A DNA stretch of 64,000 nt from Algibacter lectus (lineage in GTDB: Bacteria; Bacteroidota; Bacteroidia; Flavobacteriales; Flavobacteriaceae): the NCBI RefSeq assembly GCF_900112395.1, contig NZ_FOLN01000007.1, positions 1 through 64,000 on the forward strand, given 5' to 3'. Below are positions 43,084 through 52,996 of this stretch, in pieces (the first letter of the stretch is position 1; every line of letters starts with the position of its first letter). The notes beneath the pieces are model-generated. The model saw only the letters and a program-made list of their open reading frames with translations. It ran no database searches and was not told the DNA's origin. Both the position numbers and the translations under genes were made by a program.

Positions 43084-43091
43084 TATATTTG
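43084..43091 (+). promoter_or_regulatory. tRNA-Pro promoter -7 box
   Basis: TATATTTG matches TAnnTTTG and is followed by GCAC, as at the tRNA-Thr promoter, 24 bp before the tRNA. The -33 element is weak. Confidence 0.6.
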
Positions 43092-43115
43092 CACCCGGTT
43101 AGAGATAATCATATT

Positions 43116-43190
43116 CGGGGTGTAGCGTAGCCCGGTTATCGCGCCACGTTTGGGACGTGGAGGCCGCAGGTTCGAATCCTGCCACCCCGA
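43116..43190 (+). tRNA. tRNA-Pro (anticodon TGG)
   Basis: A 75-nt cloverleaf: acceptor CGGGGTG/CACCCCG, anticodon stem CCACG/CGTGG around TTTGGGA (anticodon TGG), T-loop TTCGAAT. CCA is not encoded. Confidence 0.97.
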
Positions 43191-43192
43191 CT

Positions 43193-43224
43193 AAAAACCT
43201 TTTGAGAAATCAAGAGGTTTTTTT
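43193..43224 (+). terminator. Terminator after tRNA-Pro
   Basis: AAAACCTTTTGA and TCAAGAGGTTTT form an imperfect stem (one mismatch) with a GAAA loop and a T tail. Confidence 0.7.
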
Positions 43225-43379
43225 AGTTTATTCAAGTTTCTTTTGAATAATTGAAATTTCTGAAACCTTTATGATTTTACTAGTTTTCTACTTTTCAAAA
43301 TTGTTGTAATTTTATGATTATAAAAACAACATAAAGGGCATAAAAATGTACTTTAAAACTCCCTGAAAACTAATAATTA

Positions 43380-45656
43380 ATGGCATTTCAAACGCGTTCC
43401 TTTATAACTCAAATCGCTTCAAGTAAAACTTTAGTATTAAATCTCATTCTATTAATTTTTATTATTGGCTGTAAAAAAGTATCGTATGAGGAACCTGAAA
43501 TCTCACTAGACTCCTATCAAATAGAAGATGGGTTTCATTTAGAAGTCGCTGTTTCAGAGCCTTTTATTGAAGCGCCAGTGGCTATGGATTATGATAATCA
43601 AGGGCGTATGTGGGTTGTTGAGATGAAGGGGTATATGCGAAATTTAAAAGGCATTGGTGATGAAATGCCCAATGGTGTAATTTCTATAATGGAAGATTTA
43701 GACCATGATGGGGTTGCCGATCATTCCAAAATATTTTTAGACAGTTTGGTATTACCACGCGCTATTTCTCATGTTTATGGCGGTTTATTGTATGCAGAAC
43801 CACCAAATCTTTGGTTTGTGGATATTGAAGATGATAAGCCTCTTAATAGAGTTTTAGTCGATTCTGCTTACGCCTATGGAGGTAATGTAGAACATCAGCC
43901 AAATGGTTTAATGATGCATTTAGATAATTGGATTTATAATGCAAAATCTAAATACAGATACCAACGAAAAAACGGAAAATGGAAAAAAGAACAAACTGCT
44001 TTTAGGGGGCAGTGGGGTATCACAAAAGATAATTTTGGTAGGTTGTACTATAATACCAATTCGGTGCAATTAATGGGAGACTATGTGTTGCCAAATGTTA
44101 CCGATAAAAATCCGTATTTTAAAGGTGGAGCAGCTTTAAACAAGAGGTTAACAGTAGATCAACGCGTGTATCCGTTGCATCCCACTTCAGTTAACCGAGG
44201 CTATGTAAATGGTGTTTTAGATAAGGATAGTTTATTGGTTAATGTCACATCCGCATGCGGTCCTTTAATTTACACAGGTAATAATTTTGGTGCTCAATAT
44301 AGAGAAAATGCCTTTGTTTGTGCGCCCGAAGCCAATGTGGTAAAACGAAATATTTTAACTTTTGAAGATGAAATAGTAAGCGCTACACAAGCCATTGCTG
44401 AAACCGAATTTTTGGCCTCCACAGATGAAGGTTTTCGTCCGGTAAATTTGAATAATGGTCCTGATGGTAATATGTATATCGTGGATATGCATCGTGGTAT
44501 TCTTCAGGATAAAGTGTTTTTAACCGCTTATTTAAAAAATCAATACGCCAAAAAAGCTTTAGATACCATTGTTGGTATGGGGCGTATATTACGTGTGGTA
44601 AAAAATGAAAACTCACCGAAGGATATTATTAATGTTGAAAAATTATCAACTTCAGAATTGGTAGGTTTACTAGGTAGTAAAAATGGTTGGTTACGCGATA
44701 GGGCGCAACAATTATTAGTTTTTAAAGGTGATAATAAGGCAGTTTCGCTTTTGGAACATGTAGCTTTAGATACACAAAATGCTATCGCTCAAATACATGC
44801 TTTGCATACTTTAAACGGTTTGGGGCAACTTGATTTTAAAACATTGGAAGTGCTTTTATCTTCGGAAAGTGAGACGGAAGTTCTAAATCATACATTAGTG
44901 TTGTTGGAAAATTATGCCAGTGAAAGTAATTTGGTTTCCGTACTGCCGCTAATAGCGGGGTTAGTTAAAAGGGATGATGCTGAATTAGATTTGTATATTT
45001 TAAGCACTTTAGGCGGTTGGGCACAAGTTTCAACGGGGCAGGTATTTCCAATTCTTTTTGAACTTTCAAATCGATATGCCGAAAATATTATCTATCAGCA
45101 GAGTCTTATTAGTAGTTTAAGAGGTGTAGAGGAAGCGTACAAAATATTTTTAGATGAAGAAAAAAGTATGGTTTCTGAAAACGTGTTAAGTGTTGTTTTA
45201 GATAAAACCATTTTAAACAAGCAAAGTAATAAGACGAAAAATACGGAGGTTAAGCCAGCGATGTCTAACACGTTTGGATATAAAATATTTAGAAACTTCT
45301 GTGCTACTTGCCATGGGTTTAATGGTGAAGGTGTTGATGGTTTAGCACCGCCATTAGAAAATTCAGAATATGTAAGAGGCTCAACTAAAAGGTTGGCATT
45401 GGTATTGTTGCATGGTTTGGCAGGACCTGTACATGTTAATGGAACATTGTATGAATTAAACGGAACAATGCCCGGACTTGCTAATAACCCTGCGTTTACC
45501 GATCGTGATATTAAAAATATTATTAGCTATTTACATAGTACCTTTTCCGAAGGATCAAAAGGAATAGACGTTGAGCAAATAAAAGCATTGCGAGATGTAA
45601 AACCAAAATCAGGTGGTGTTTATAGCGAAAAAGAATTGCTGGATTTAGGGTATTAA
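43380..45656 (+). CDS. Membrane-bound dehydrogenase-like c-type cytochrome lipoprotein
   Basis: A 758-residue protein with an N-terminal hydrophobic segment ending in a lipobox-like IIGC (about residue 31), a beta-propeller related to PQQ-type dehydrogenases and the DUF7133 group (about 45-425, DQGRMWVVEMKGY, LDHDGVADHSK, NNGPDGNMYIVDMHRG), HEAT-like helices (about 430-610) and a C-terminal cytochrome c domain with CATCH (about 640-644). It is most like the large propeller-HEAT-cytochrome proteins of Bacteroidota and Planctomycetes. It is probably an envelope sugar-oxidising enzyme with its own haem; substrate and cofactor are not certain. Confidence 0.85.
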   Translation: MAFQTRSFITQIASSKTLVLNLILLIFIIGCKKVSYEEPEISLDSYQIEDGFHLEVAVSEPFIEAPVAMDYDNQGRMWVVEMKGYMRNLKGIGDEMPNGVISIMEDLDHDGVADHSKIFLDSLVLPRAISHVYGGLLYAEPPNLWFVDIEDDKPLNRVLVDSAYAYGGNVEHQPNGLMMHLDNWIYNAKSKYRYQRKNGKWKKEQTAFRGQWGITKDNFGRLYYNTNSVQLMGDYVLPNVTDKNPYFKGGAALNKRLTVDQRVYPLHPTSVNRGYVNGVLDKDSLLVNVTSACGPLIYTGNNFGAQYRENAFVCAPEANVVKRNILTFEDEIVSATQAIAETEFLASTDEGFRPVNLNNGPDGNMYIVDMHRGILQDKVFLTAYLKNQYAKKALDTIVGMGRILRVVKNENSPKDIINVEKLSTSELVGLLGSKNGWLRDRAQQLLVFKGDNKAVSLLEHVALDTQNAIAQIHALHTLNGLGQLDFKTLEVLLSSESETEVLNHTLVLLENYASESNLVSVLPLIAGLVKRDDAELDLYILSTLGGWAQVSTGQVFPILFELSNRYAENIIYQQSLISSLRGVEEAYKIFLDEEKSMVSENVLSVVLDKTILNKQSNKTKNTEVKPAMSNTFGYKIFRNFCATCHGFNGEGVDGLAPPLENSEYVRGSTKRLALVLLHGLAGPVHVNGTLYELNGTMPGLANNPAFTDRDIKNIISYLHSTFSEGSKGIDVEQIKALRDVKPKSGGVYSEKELLDLGY

Positions 45657-45921
45657 GTTTACTTAAATAACCTATGCGGAATAAAAGATGGCTTTTGCTA
45701 TTTTGTTAATAGTGCCTTAGTTTTTAGTGAATTGATGCTAAGTGAACTCAGGCTATATCTCGTTTTTTTAATAAGGCTTTTTTAGTTGCGATATTTTGAG
45801 TTTTTAGGCTGTGTTTTTATCAATTTGTTATTAATTAAAATACAACAGCTTTTAATATTAAATTAACGATAATAATCACCGATTTTGTAAGAAAATAAGA
45901 GTGGTTCTATTGTAAAACTTG

Positions 45922-45929
45922 TATATTTC
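45922..45929 (+). promoter_or_regulatory. Possible promoter -7 box of the lectin gene
   Basis: TATATTTC is one base from TAnnTTTG and lies 23 bp before the ATG at 45953. The rest of the 296-bp gap upstream (45657-45952) is AT-rich with nothing else recognisable. Confidence 0.3.
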
Positions 45930-45952
45930 GCTTAGTTATTAAATCTTCAAGA

Positions 45953-47773
45953 ATGGCTTTTTTAAGCAGCTCCATAAAAAAAGTTTTCCTGTTTGCCCTT
46001 GTTATGTGTTGTGGTCATTTTGCTATGGCGCAGTTAAAGGCGACTACTATTGAGAGTGCTTCAGATTTAGGTAATAATTGTTTTCAAATTACGCCAGATA
46101 TAGATGGCCAAGTTGGAGGCGTTTGGTTTGATTATCCTATCGATTTTTCAAATGATTTTACCATTGCTTACCAAAATTACTTTGGAAACGATAATGATGG
46201 TGCTGATGGGATGGCGCTTGTTTTTAAATTGACACCTGATATTGTTATTGGAGGTTCGGGTGGAGGGTTAGGTTACGAGGGAATTCCATCTTCTTTAATT
46301 ATTGAATTCGATACTCATAATAATCCAAGTAGAGAAGATCCTTCTTTCGATCATATAGCACTGATGTCAAATGGATCTTCATACCATACGCTTGCTACAA
46401 ATTTATCAGGGCCTGTCAATCCGTTGGTTGATGGTGGCGTAAATATTGAGGATGACCTTCTGCATGACGTTAAGGTAGAGTGGATTGCTACAACCAAGAC
46501 CTTAAATGTGTATTTCGATTGCCAACTTAGACTCTCCAAAACACAAGATTTTAAAAGTAGTATTTTTAATAATGATAATGCTGTATATTTTGGATTTGTA
46601 GGAGCAACAGGAGCAAAGCATAATCGCCAAGAAGTTTGCCTAAATCGAGTGTCATTTATAGAAGATTTTATTGCAAGTGATGAAACCATTTGTTTAGGAG
46701 AGTCTATTTTAAAAGATGTTAGTATTCACAATGGTATTACCTATTCTTGGGAGCCAAGCGCTAGTGTAAGTGATCCTAATAGTGCTAACCCAATGTTGTC
46801 ACCTACAGTTGATACTAGATATACTGTTAGTATTACCGATTTGTGCGGAGAGACTTTTAAAGAATTTATTAATGTAACTATTGCAGGGAATAGTATAGTA
46901 CCTCGTTTTAATCCAATACCCAATGTTTGTGAAGGCGAATCTCTTGTACTACCAAGTACTTCGCTCGAAGGAATTACAGGAGCATGGTCTCCAGAACCCG
47001 ATAACACAAAAACTACAGAATATACATTTTATCCAGATCCCGGTCAATGTGCAGCGCCAACAACCGTAATAGTAAATGTATTAATCCCTACTTTTAATAT
47101 TCCTGCAGGTATATGTGAAGGTGAACAGCTGTCTCCATTACCCACAACATCTATTGAAGGCATTGTAGGTTCATGGTTGCCCGAATTAAATAATAAAACG
47201 CCAACCGTTTATACTTTTACACCTGACGTTGGTCAGTGTGCGCATTCAGTATCTAGACGTATTGATATTTATTCAACTGAAGCTTTATCACTCAAAACTG
47301 TAATTTTACCTGATAGTTTTAGCGAAAGTCGAACTATTGAAATGCATGTTACTGGAGGTAGTGGGTTTTATGAATATCAATTGGATGAAGGTGTTTGGCA
47401 AAGTGAGGCTGTTTTCGAAAATGTTTCCCGTTGTAATCAACATGATGTTGGGGTTCGTGATGTTTATAGCTGTGCTGCTGAAGTTAGAGAGGTGGTAGAT
47501 CTTATTTTTTATCCTAAATTCTTCACGCCTAATGGCGATGGCTATCATGAGTTTTGGAATATTAAATGTTTAGAAACGCATCCAGAAGCAGTGGTATTTA
47601 TTTATAATCGCCATGGCGCGCTATTAAAACAAATAAAACCGAGTCAAAATGGATGGGATGGTACATACCGAGGTACGTCACTCCCTGATGGGAGTTATTG
47701 GTTTGTAGCGCATTATAAAGATGAAAATAATGAAAATAAAGAATTACGAGGTTATTTTGCTCTTAAGCGTTAG
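45953..47773 (+). CDS. L-type lectin-domain surface protein with T9SS type B sorting domain
   Basis: A 606-residue protein with a signal peptide (ending FAMAQ, about residue 26), an L-type (legume-like) lectin domain (about 28-240) with DGADGMALVF and SLIIEFDTHNN (metal/sugar-binding Asp residues), then Ig-like or PKD-like segments (about 245-510) and a C-terminal T9SS type B domain starting FTPNGDGYHEFWN (about 524) with VFIYNRHGALL. It should be exported by T9SS and displayed on the surface to bind glycans. It converges on the exopolysaccharide cluster, sharing its terminator. Confidence 0.88.
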   Translation: MAFLSSSIKKVFLFALVMCCGHFAMAQLKATTIESASDLGNNCFQITPDIDGQVGGVWFDYPIDFSNDFTIAYQNYFGNDNDGADGMALVFKLTPDIVIGGSGGGLGYEGIPSSLIIEFDTHNNPSREDPSFDHIALMSNGSSYHTLATNLSGPVNPLVDGGVNIEDDLLHDVKVEWIATTKTLNVYFDCQLRLSKTQDFKSSIFNNDNAVYFGFVGATGAKHNRQEVCLNRVSFIEDFIASDETICLGESILKDVSIHNGITYSWEPSASVSDPNSANPMLSPTVDTRYTVSITDLCGETFKEFINVTIAGNSIVPRFNPIPNVCEGESLVLPSTSLEGITGAWSPEPDNTKTTEYTFYPDPGQCAAPTTVIVNVLIPTFNIPAGICEGEQLSPLPTTSIEGIVGSWLPELNNKTPTVYTFTPDVGQCAHSVSRRIDIYSTEALSLKTVILPDSFSESRTIEMHVTGGSGFYEYQLDEGVWQSEAVFENVSRCNQHDVGVRDVYSCAAEVREVVDLIFYPKFFTPNGDGYHEFWNIKCLETHPEAVVFIYNRHGALLKQIKPSQNGWDGTYRGTSLPDGSYWFVAHYKDENNENKELRGYFALKR

Positions 47774-47850
47774 TAATTCATAAAGTGTTTAGCGAAGTTA
47801 AAAAGGGTTAAAAAGAATCAATCATATCATATTCAGTAGTTTATAAAAAG

Positions 47851-47886
47851 AAAAAACCGATGAAGTCTAGCTTCATCGGTTTTTTT
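47851..47886. terminator. Bidirectional terminator between the lectin gene and the polysaccharide cluster
   Basis: AAAAAACCGATGAAG and CTTCATCGGTTTTTT form a 15-bp perfect stem around a TCTAG-type loop. Both strands end in T runs. Confidence 0.88.
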
Positions 47887-47933
47887 ATTAGAGTAATATC
47901 AGTGTTGGTTCTAAAACAGAGCCGTATACTTTT

Positions 47934-50306
47934 CTAGTTTCGGTTGGTTAACTTTTTCAACCAAGACTTGTTCTCTTCTTCATGTCCGTAGCCATAACCA
48001 TAACCATAACCGTTACCATAGCCGTAACCTTTCTTCACATCAGTTCCGTTTATTACAACCGTCATATTTGGTATTCTTTTCTCGTGATATAGTTTTTTAG
48101 GAATTTCTAAAAGTCGGCTATCTAAATAATTCGCACGAACTAAATAGATAAATAAATCGGCTCTCGATGCAATCTGTAAGGTGTCAGTCACCATGTTTAC
48201 CGGAGCGGTATCCACAATAACATAGTCATAATGTGCTTTACCATAATTAAGCACCTCATCAAATCGTCCATTTATTAATAATTCCGATGGGTTTGGTGGT
48301 ACCATTCCAGATTGTATTACATCAAAATCACCGTTTTTAGCGGTTTCAATAATTTGGTTAATTTGTATGCTTTTATCTGCTAAAAACACCGTTAAGCCAG
48401 TAGATGCTTCCGTCATGTCTAGATATTCAGCCACCTTAGGTTTGCGCACATCCGCACCAATAAGCAGTACTTTTTTGTTAGACATGGCCAACACGGTTGC
48501 TAAATTAATAGCAACAAAAGTTTTCCCTTCACCAGGAACAGTTGAGGTAATATAAATGGCTTTAGATTGCTCTTTTAAATTACCAAGCATAAAGTTCATG
48601 TTGGTTCTTAACATTCTAAAAGCTTCAGCCACGTTACCGCGATCCGATTTGGTTAAAATTTTATTGCCATCTAAAGTCTTTGGGATATTCCCTATAATAG
48701 GTGTTTTTAGTAACGCTTCTAAATCTTCTTGATTATGTACTTTATTGTCTAATAAAAATAGGACGTAAATAAAAACAAAAGGAATAAGAAGGCCTAGCAT
48801 TAGCGCAATAGCATAAATCATTTTTCGTTTTGGGCCAACCGGTATATCACTGCCGTCCGCTGCATCAATAAGTTTGGCATTCGGTACTGTTACTGCAAGA
48901 GAAATCGCATTTTCTTCTCGCTTTTCTAATAAAAACAAATAGAGGGTTTCTATAATTTGCTGCTGGCGCTGTATGTCTCTAAACTCGCGTTCTTTTCTTG
49001 GTGCTGAGGTTATTTTGCTGTCAATAGAGCGTTCTTGAGATTTGGCTTGTCCTAAAGAAATAGTTAGGCTACGTTTTAAATTAGATAATCCCTGAGCAAT
49101 ACTGCCGCTTAACTGCGATAGTTGCGCATCTAAATTTAAAAGCACGGGGTTGTTTTTACCAGAGCTCTGTGCTATTCTATTACGTTCTAAAAGTATGGTG
49201 TTGTACTGGGTGCTACTAGAAGTTACATCACTAGAATTAATACCTAAATTTTCTGGTATTAAGTTTTTCGATCCCGATTGCATGTGGGCAATTACATAGT
49301 CCACGAGTTTCAATTGGGTGCTTAGGTCTATAATTTCTTTTTCAACAACCGAGTTTGTTTCTAGCACAATACCGGTTTCCAATGAGATATCGGTTAGTTT
49401 ATTAGTCGTTTTAAAATGCTCTGCTGTTTTATCAACCTTTTTAAGATCGTCTTCAATAAGTTCTAGCCTTTCGTTTATAAAGGCATCGGTATTATTACCA
49501 ATTAAACTTTTGTACTCTATGGCGTCTTTATTATACTCACGTATGAGTTCATTTAAAATACGTTCTGCTTTTAACTTTACAGGGCTTTTTAATTTCAATT
49601 CTAAAATGCTCGCTTTTTTATATAATAAACTTACGTTAATACTATTTCTATAACTTTTAGCAACCGATTTTAAAGGTGCAGTTTTAACAATATAAACAGC
49701 ATTATAATCTTGTGATGTTATGTTTACAGGGGTAATAATAATGTCGCCATAAGCGGTTTTTACATTTTTGCCATAAGCATAAGATGTTCCTTTTTCTTTT
49801 TTCGAGTGTGATAATTCAAAGTTTGTGTCAGATATAATTTTTATTATGAATGATGTATTGCGTTCAAAAAAACTGGAGTCTTTTACAAAAAAAGTTGTTT
49901 TAAAAGGAAGTTCATCTTTGTAGATTTCGGTGTCTCTAACACTTCCCTCTTTAAAGTAAGAAATATTTAGGTCTAGTTTTTTAACAACACGGGTCATTAA
50001 ACTTCTAGACTTTAAAATTCCCATTTCATTTTCTATATTCTTTTTACTGTTTCCAATACCTAATTCTTCAAAAGCTGCTAATTCATTATTTAGACCTCCA
50101 TTAGCTTCATCGTCAATTAAAATTGTTGCCGAAACCTCATAAGAGTTTGGTGTGTAACGTAAATATAAATAGGCTCCCATCATGGCAAGAAATAAGCCTA
50201 ATGCAAACCATTTCCAATGAAATACATATTTTTCAATTTGCTGACGAATATTAATACTTTCGTCTTCAGTAAGCATATAATCTTGAAATTTCTCTTTGTT
50301 AGACAT
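47934..50306 (-). CDS. Wzc-type polysaccharide co-polymerase / tyrosine autokinase
   Basis: A 790-residue inner-membrane protein with two TM helices (about 33-50 and 500-520) bracketing a Wzz domain and a long coiled coil (about 260-440), then a BY-kinase domain: Walker A TSTVPGEGKTFVAIN (about 590-604), Walker A' LLIGADVRKP and Walker B YVIVDTAPV. The C-terminus (about 758-775) is a Gly-Tyr repeat, the expected site of autophosphorylation, followed by a short charged tail. It controls chain length and export with the Wza protein encoded 7 bp upstream, and is the last gene of the cluster. Confidence 0.94.
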   Translation of the reverse strand: MSNKEKFQDYMLTEDESINIRQQIEKYVFHWKWFALGLFLAMMGAYLYLRYTPNSYEVSATILIDDEANGGLNNELAAFEELGIGNSKKNIENEMGILKSRSLMTRVVKKLDLNISYFKEGSVRDTEIYKDELPFKTTFFVKDSSFFERNTSFIIKIISDTNFELSHSKKEKGTSYAYGKNVKTAYGDIIITPVNITSQDYNAVYIVKTAPLKSVAKSYRNSINVSLLYKKASILELKLKSPVKLKAERILNELIREYNKDAIEYKSLIGNNTDAFINERLELIEDDLKKVDKTAEHFKTTNKLTDISLETGIVLETNSVVEKEIIDLSTQLKLVDYVIAHMQSGSKNLIPENLGINSSDVTSSSTQYNTILLERNRIAQSSGKNNPVLLNLDAQLSQLSGSIAQGLSNLKRSLTISLGQAKSQERSIDSKITSAPRKEREFRDIQRQQQIIETLYLFLLEKREENAISLAVTVPNAKLIDAADGSDIPVGPKRKMIYAIALMLGLLIPFVFIYVLFLLDNKVHNQEDLEALLKTPIIGNIPKTLDGNKILTKSDRGNVAEAFRMLRTNMNFMLGNLKEQSKAIYITSTVPGEGKTFVAINLATVLAMSNKKVLLIGADVRKPKVAEYLDMTEASTGLTVFLADKSIQINQIIETAKNGDFDVIQSGMVPPNPSELLINGRFDEVLNYGKAHYDYVIVDTAPVNMVTDTLQIASRADLFIYLVRANYLDSRLLEIPKKLYHEKRIPNMTVVINGTDVKKGYGYGNGYGYGYGYGHEEENKSWLKKLTNRN
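47982..48028 (-). repeat. Short tandem repeat encoding the Gly-Tyr tail of Wzc
   Basis: Six-base units of the GGTTAT/GGCTAT type encode alternating Gly and Tyr with one Asn. Such arrays can gain or lose 6-bp units in frame and so vary the number of phospho-acceptor tyrosines. Confidence 0.7.
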
Positions 50307-50313
50307 ATTTATG

Positions 50314-51081
50314 TTATTTTAAGATTAAAGCTAAAACAGTTATAAGTAAAGAGGCTGAAGAAATAATAACGCCCGTGTTCGGCCCAACTGCAGATGAGTT
50401 TACTCTAGTCTTATTTGGTGAGATATAAATAATATCGTTTTGTTTTAAGTTATAGTATGGGGAATTAAATATTTCTTTCTTGGTTAAATCCAAGGAGGTA
50501 AATGTTTTTTCTCCATTTTCAATTCTTACTAATAATACGTTATCTCGTTGTCCGTAAATAGTAAGATCTCCTGCTAAACCTATAGCTTCTATAACAGAAA
50601 TACGCTCATTAAGCACCTGGTAAGATCCTGGTTTGGCTACCTCACCTAAAACCGATACTCTAAAGTTATCAAAGCGAATGTTTATTGTAGGGTTCGTTAT
50701 ATATTCTACCAAGTCAACTTCTAATTTTTTAGTCAGTTGTTTAGTTGTGAGTCCTGCAACTTTAAGTTTTCCTAACACCGGGAAATTAATAACTCCATCA
50801 TCATCAACTAAATGAGGAATTGGTTTTGCACTAGCCGCAGCACCCTGTAGCATTGGTGTTTCATAAAGGTTAAATGGCAAAGCGGCTTCGGCATTAATGG
50901 TGGATACGTTTATCGTTAAAAGATCTCCGCTTTGTATTTTGGCTCCAAATGCAGATGTAGAATCTTTTAAAACACCATCTTCCACATTCTGAAAATATTG
51001 TATGTCTTTTGATGAGGCACAACTGTTAAAAAGTAGTAAAGTGATAACAGTTATGATTAACCCTTGATTGAGTTTTTTCAT
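50314..51081 (-). CDS. Wza-type polysaccharide export outer-membrane lipoprotein
   Basis: 255 residues from the chosen start (MKKLNQG); an ATG 15 bp upstream would overlap the preceding gene. Lipobox LFNSC (about residue 21), then a Poly_export domain (about 50-150: IQSGDLLTINVSTI, VIDFPVLGKLKV-type strand GVINFPVLGKLKVAGL) and SLBB domains (RVSVLGEVAKPGSYQV). A C-terminal hydrophobic stretch (about 233-253) may form the outer-membrane helix. It forms the export channel with Wzc. Confidence 0.93.
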   Translation of the reverse strand: MKKLNQGLIITVITLLLFNSCASSKDIQYFQNVEDGVLKDSTSAFGAKIQSGDLLTINVSTINAEAALPFNLYETPMLQGAAASAKPIPHLVDDDGVINFPVLGKLKVAGLTTKQLTKKLEVDLVEYITNPTINIRFDNFRVSVLGEVAKPGSYQVLNERISVIEAIGLAGDLTIYGQRDNVLLVRIENGEKTFTSLDLTKKEIFNSPYYNLKQNDIIYISPNKTRVNSSAVGPNTGVIISSASLLITVLALILK

Positions 51082-51095
51082 GATTGAGAGGTTCA

Positions 51096-52184
51096 TTAGT
51101 TATTTATTTTTTTTAAAGAAAGCAATTTCAGTTTATGGAAAATCCCTAAAAGTAAAATGAAAATTATCGGCAAGATAAACATCATTTGAAAAGAGTTAAA
51201 AATTGAAGCGAAAAAAATAAGAATAATCGCTAAGGTGTAATTTAATAGGCCTAATAGTATGGCTATTTTGTAATGTTCTAACCCTAAGTCGGATAATATG
51301 TGATGAATGTGGTTTCTGTCGGCTGTAAACGGGCTTTGTTTTTTTAGCAGACGCACCCCAATAACACGCATCATATCAAACAGTGGTACCGCTAAAATGG
51401 CGGCAACAATTAACAATTTGTTTTGTGGGGCAAAGGTAAAGCGTTTAAACAAGCTAGTGTCTATGGTTAAAAACTTTAAAGCTAATATGGCTATACAAAA
51501 CCCAATCACTAAAGACCCCGTGTCGCCCATGAATATTTTTTTCTCATGGGAAAAATTATAGCGCATAAAGGCTAATAAAACACAAATAAGACTCACGCAT
51601 ATTAAAAAGTAATAGTTTAAACCCATAGTTAAAAAGATAAGTCCAAACATAGAGAAAATGGAAATACCTAGAGTAGAAGCCAAGCCATCGACACCATCAA
51701 TAAGGTTGTAAGCATTAATAATGGTAAGTGCGATAATAACATGTAGGACGTCTAAAACTACCGTAGGCACTTCATGAATCCCCATAAAGCCAGCTAATGA
51801 AGTGGTATGAAAATCGGAATGTAGAAACACAATACAGATGGCGAATATCTCGACAATTACACGGGCTCTGGGAGTTGATACCGCTAAATCATCTTTTAAG
51901 CCCACAATAAATATAATGGTGATAGCTGCTGCTAAATTCAGCCCAATATACTCTGTATCTACCGGTTTAAACAAAAACAAGTTGAGTACCAAGGTTACAA
52001 AAAAGGCGAGCCCACCCATGGTTGGGGTTGCTCTGGTGTGCGAACTACGTTCACCTGGGACTTCGTTTAAATTATGGAAATTCACCATAAAAATAATTTT
52101 GGGAATAATATAGCTTACCAGACCAAATGAAAATATGGCGCTTATAATACTCAAAAATATTAAGCTTGAGAGGGGATCTTGCAT
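51096..52184 (-). CDS. WecA/MraY-type undecaprenyl-phosphate sugar-1-phosphate transferase
   Basis: A 362-residue protein with about ten TM helices. Catalytic loops of the family are present: GLKDDLAV (Asp pair), NAYNLIDGVDGLA, FMGDTGSL and the RNHIHHIL His cluster. It loads the first sugar phosphate, probably GlcNAc-1-P or a related sugar, onto undecaprenyl phosphate to begin repeat-unit synthesis. It lies between Wza and a GT2 gene in the cluster. Confidence 0.92.
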   Translation of the reverse strand: MQDPLSSLIFLSIISAIFSFGLVSYIIPKIIFMVNFHNLNEVPGERSSHTRATPTMGGLAFFVTLVLNLFLFKPVDTEYIGLNLAAAITIIFIVGLKDDLAVSTPRARVIVEIFAICIVFLHSDFHTTSLAGFMGIHEVPTVVLDVLHVIIALTIINAYNLIDGVDGLASTLGISIFSMFGLIFLTMGLNYYFLICVSLICVLLAFMRYNFSHEKKIFMGDTGSLVIGFCIAILALKFLTIDTSLFKRFTFAPQNKLLIVAAILAVPLFDMMRVIGVRLLKKQSPFTADRNHIHHILSDLGLEHYKIAILLGLLNYTLAIILIFFASIFNSFQMMFILPIIFILLLGIFHKLKLLSLKKINN

Positions 52185-52220
52185 GTGTTTATGTTTTGGT
52201 TAGCAGGTTTGGAAAATGAA

Positions 52221-52982
52221 TTAACCCTTTTTATAAAACTGGTTCAGTTTCGATACGTTTTTTTGGATAATGGTACCAAAGGAGCCAATGTTGTTAGAGG
52301 TAATGGCTTTATAATCTTCCTTAGATTTTATAATGATATTTTTTAAACTACGGTTACTAGCGCCACCAGCTCTCATTTTTGTAATCACTTCAGGTAAATA
52401 AGCAAAACGTAAAGTGTCGTCTTTAAAAACGCGTAAAATAAAATCGTAGTCCGCAGCAATTTTATAGGTTAAATTAAAGCCGACGTGTTTGTTATAGACC
52501 TCACGGGTTAAAAACAAGGTTGGGTGTGCTGGCATCCAACCTTTCTTCAATAGTTTTTTATCAAAGGCACAGCTTTCCCAATGGCGAATCACTTTGGTTG
52601 GGTCAATTTTGTTCACGTATTGTAAATCACCATACACACCGTCAGTTTTTTCAGTTTTAAAGATGTTTACAAGGTGTTCAATTGTCGTGGTTTGTGCTAA
52701 CATATCATCGGAATGTACAAAACCAATAACATCACCTGTAGCACGTTTAACACCTTTGTTTAAGGCATCGTAAATCCCTTTATCTGGTTCCGATAGTATA
52801 CTGACTTCGATATTCGGGAATTCTGCCTGTAATTGTTTTACAACATCCAAAGTGCCATCGCTAGAGTTACCATCGATAATCACATATTCTATAGAAGCAT
52901 ACGTCTGTTCCATTACAGAACGCATGCAACTCGCTATCGTAGCTTCACTATTATAAGTGGCGGTTATTATTGATACTTTCAT
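52221..52982 (-). CDS. Family 2 glycosyltransferase
   Basis: A 253-residue GT-A enzyme: VSIITATYNSEATIASCM, VIIDGNSSDGT, SEPDKGIYDALNKGV and the DxD-like HSDDM (about residues 92-96). There is no TM segment, so it is a cytoplasmic enzyme acting on the lipid-linked repeat unit. The type resembles WcaA/WcaE transferases. The donor sugar cannot be told. Confidence 0.9.
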   Translation of the reverse strand: MKVSIITATYNSEATIASCMRSVMEQTYASIEYVIIDGNSSDGTLDVVKQLQAEFPNIEVSILSEPDKGIYDALNKGVKRATGDVIGFVHSDDMLAQTTTIEHLVNIFKTEKTDGVYGDLQYVNKIDPTKVIRHWESCAFDKKLLKKGWMPAHPTLFLTREVYNKHVGFNLTYKIAADYDFILRVFKDDTLRFAYLPEVITKMRAGGASNRSLKNIIIKSKEDYKAITSNNIGSFGTIIQKNVSKLNQFYKKG

Positions 52983-52996
52983 AGTTTATAAACTAT

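Noticed and set aside
43361-43370. CCCTGAAAAC before the cytochrome c lipoprotein gene, resembling the CTGAAnnCAG operator
   Set aside because: Only one half-site is present; the second arm is absent.
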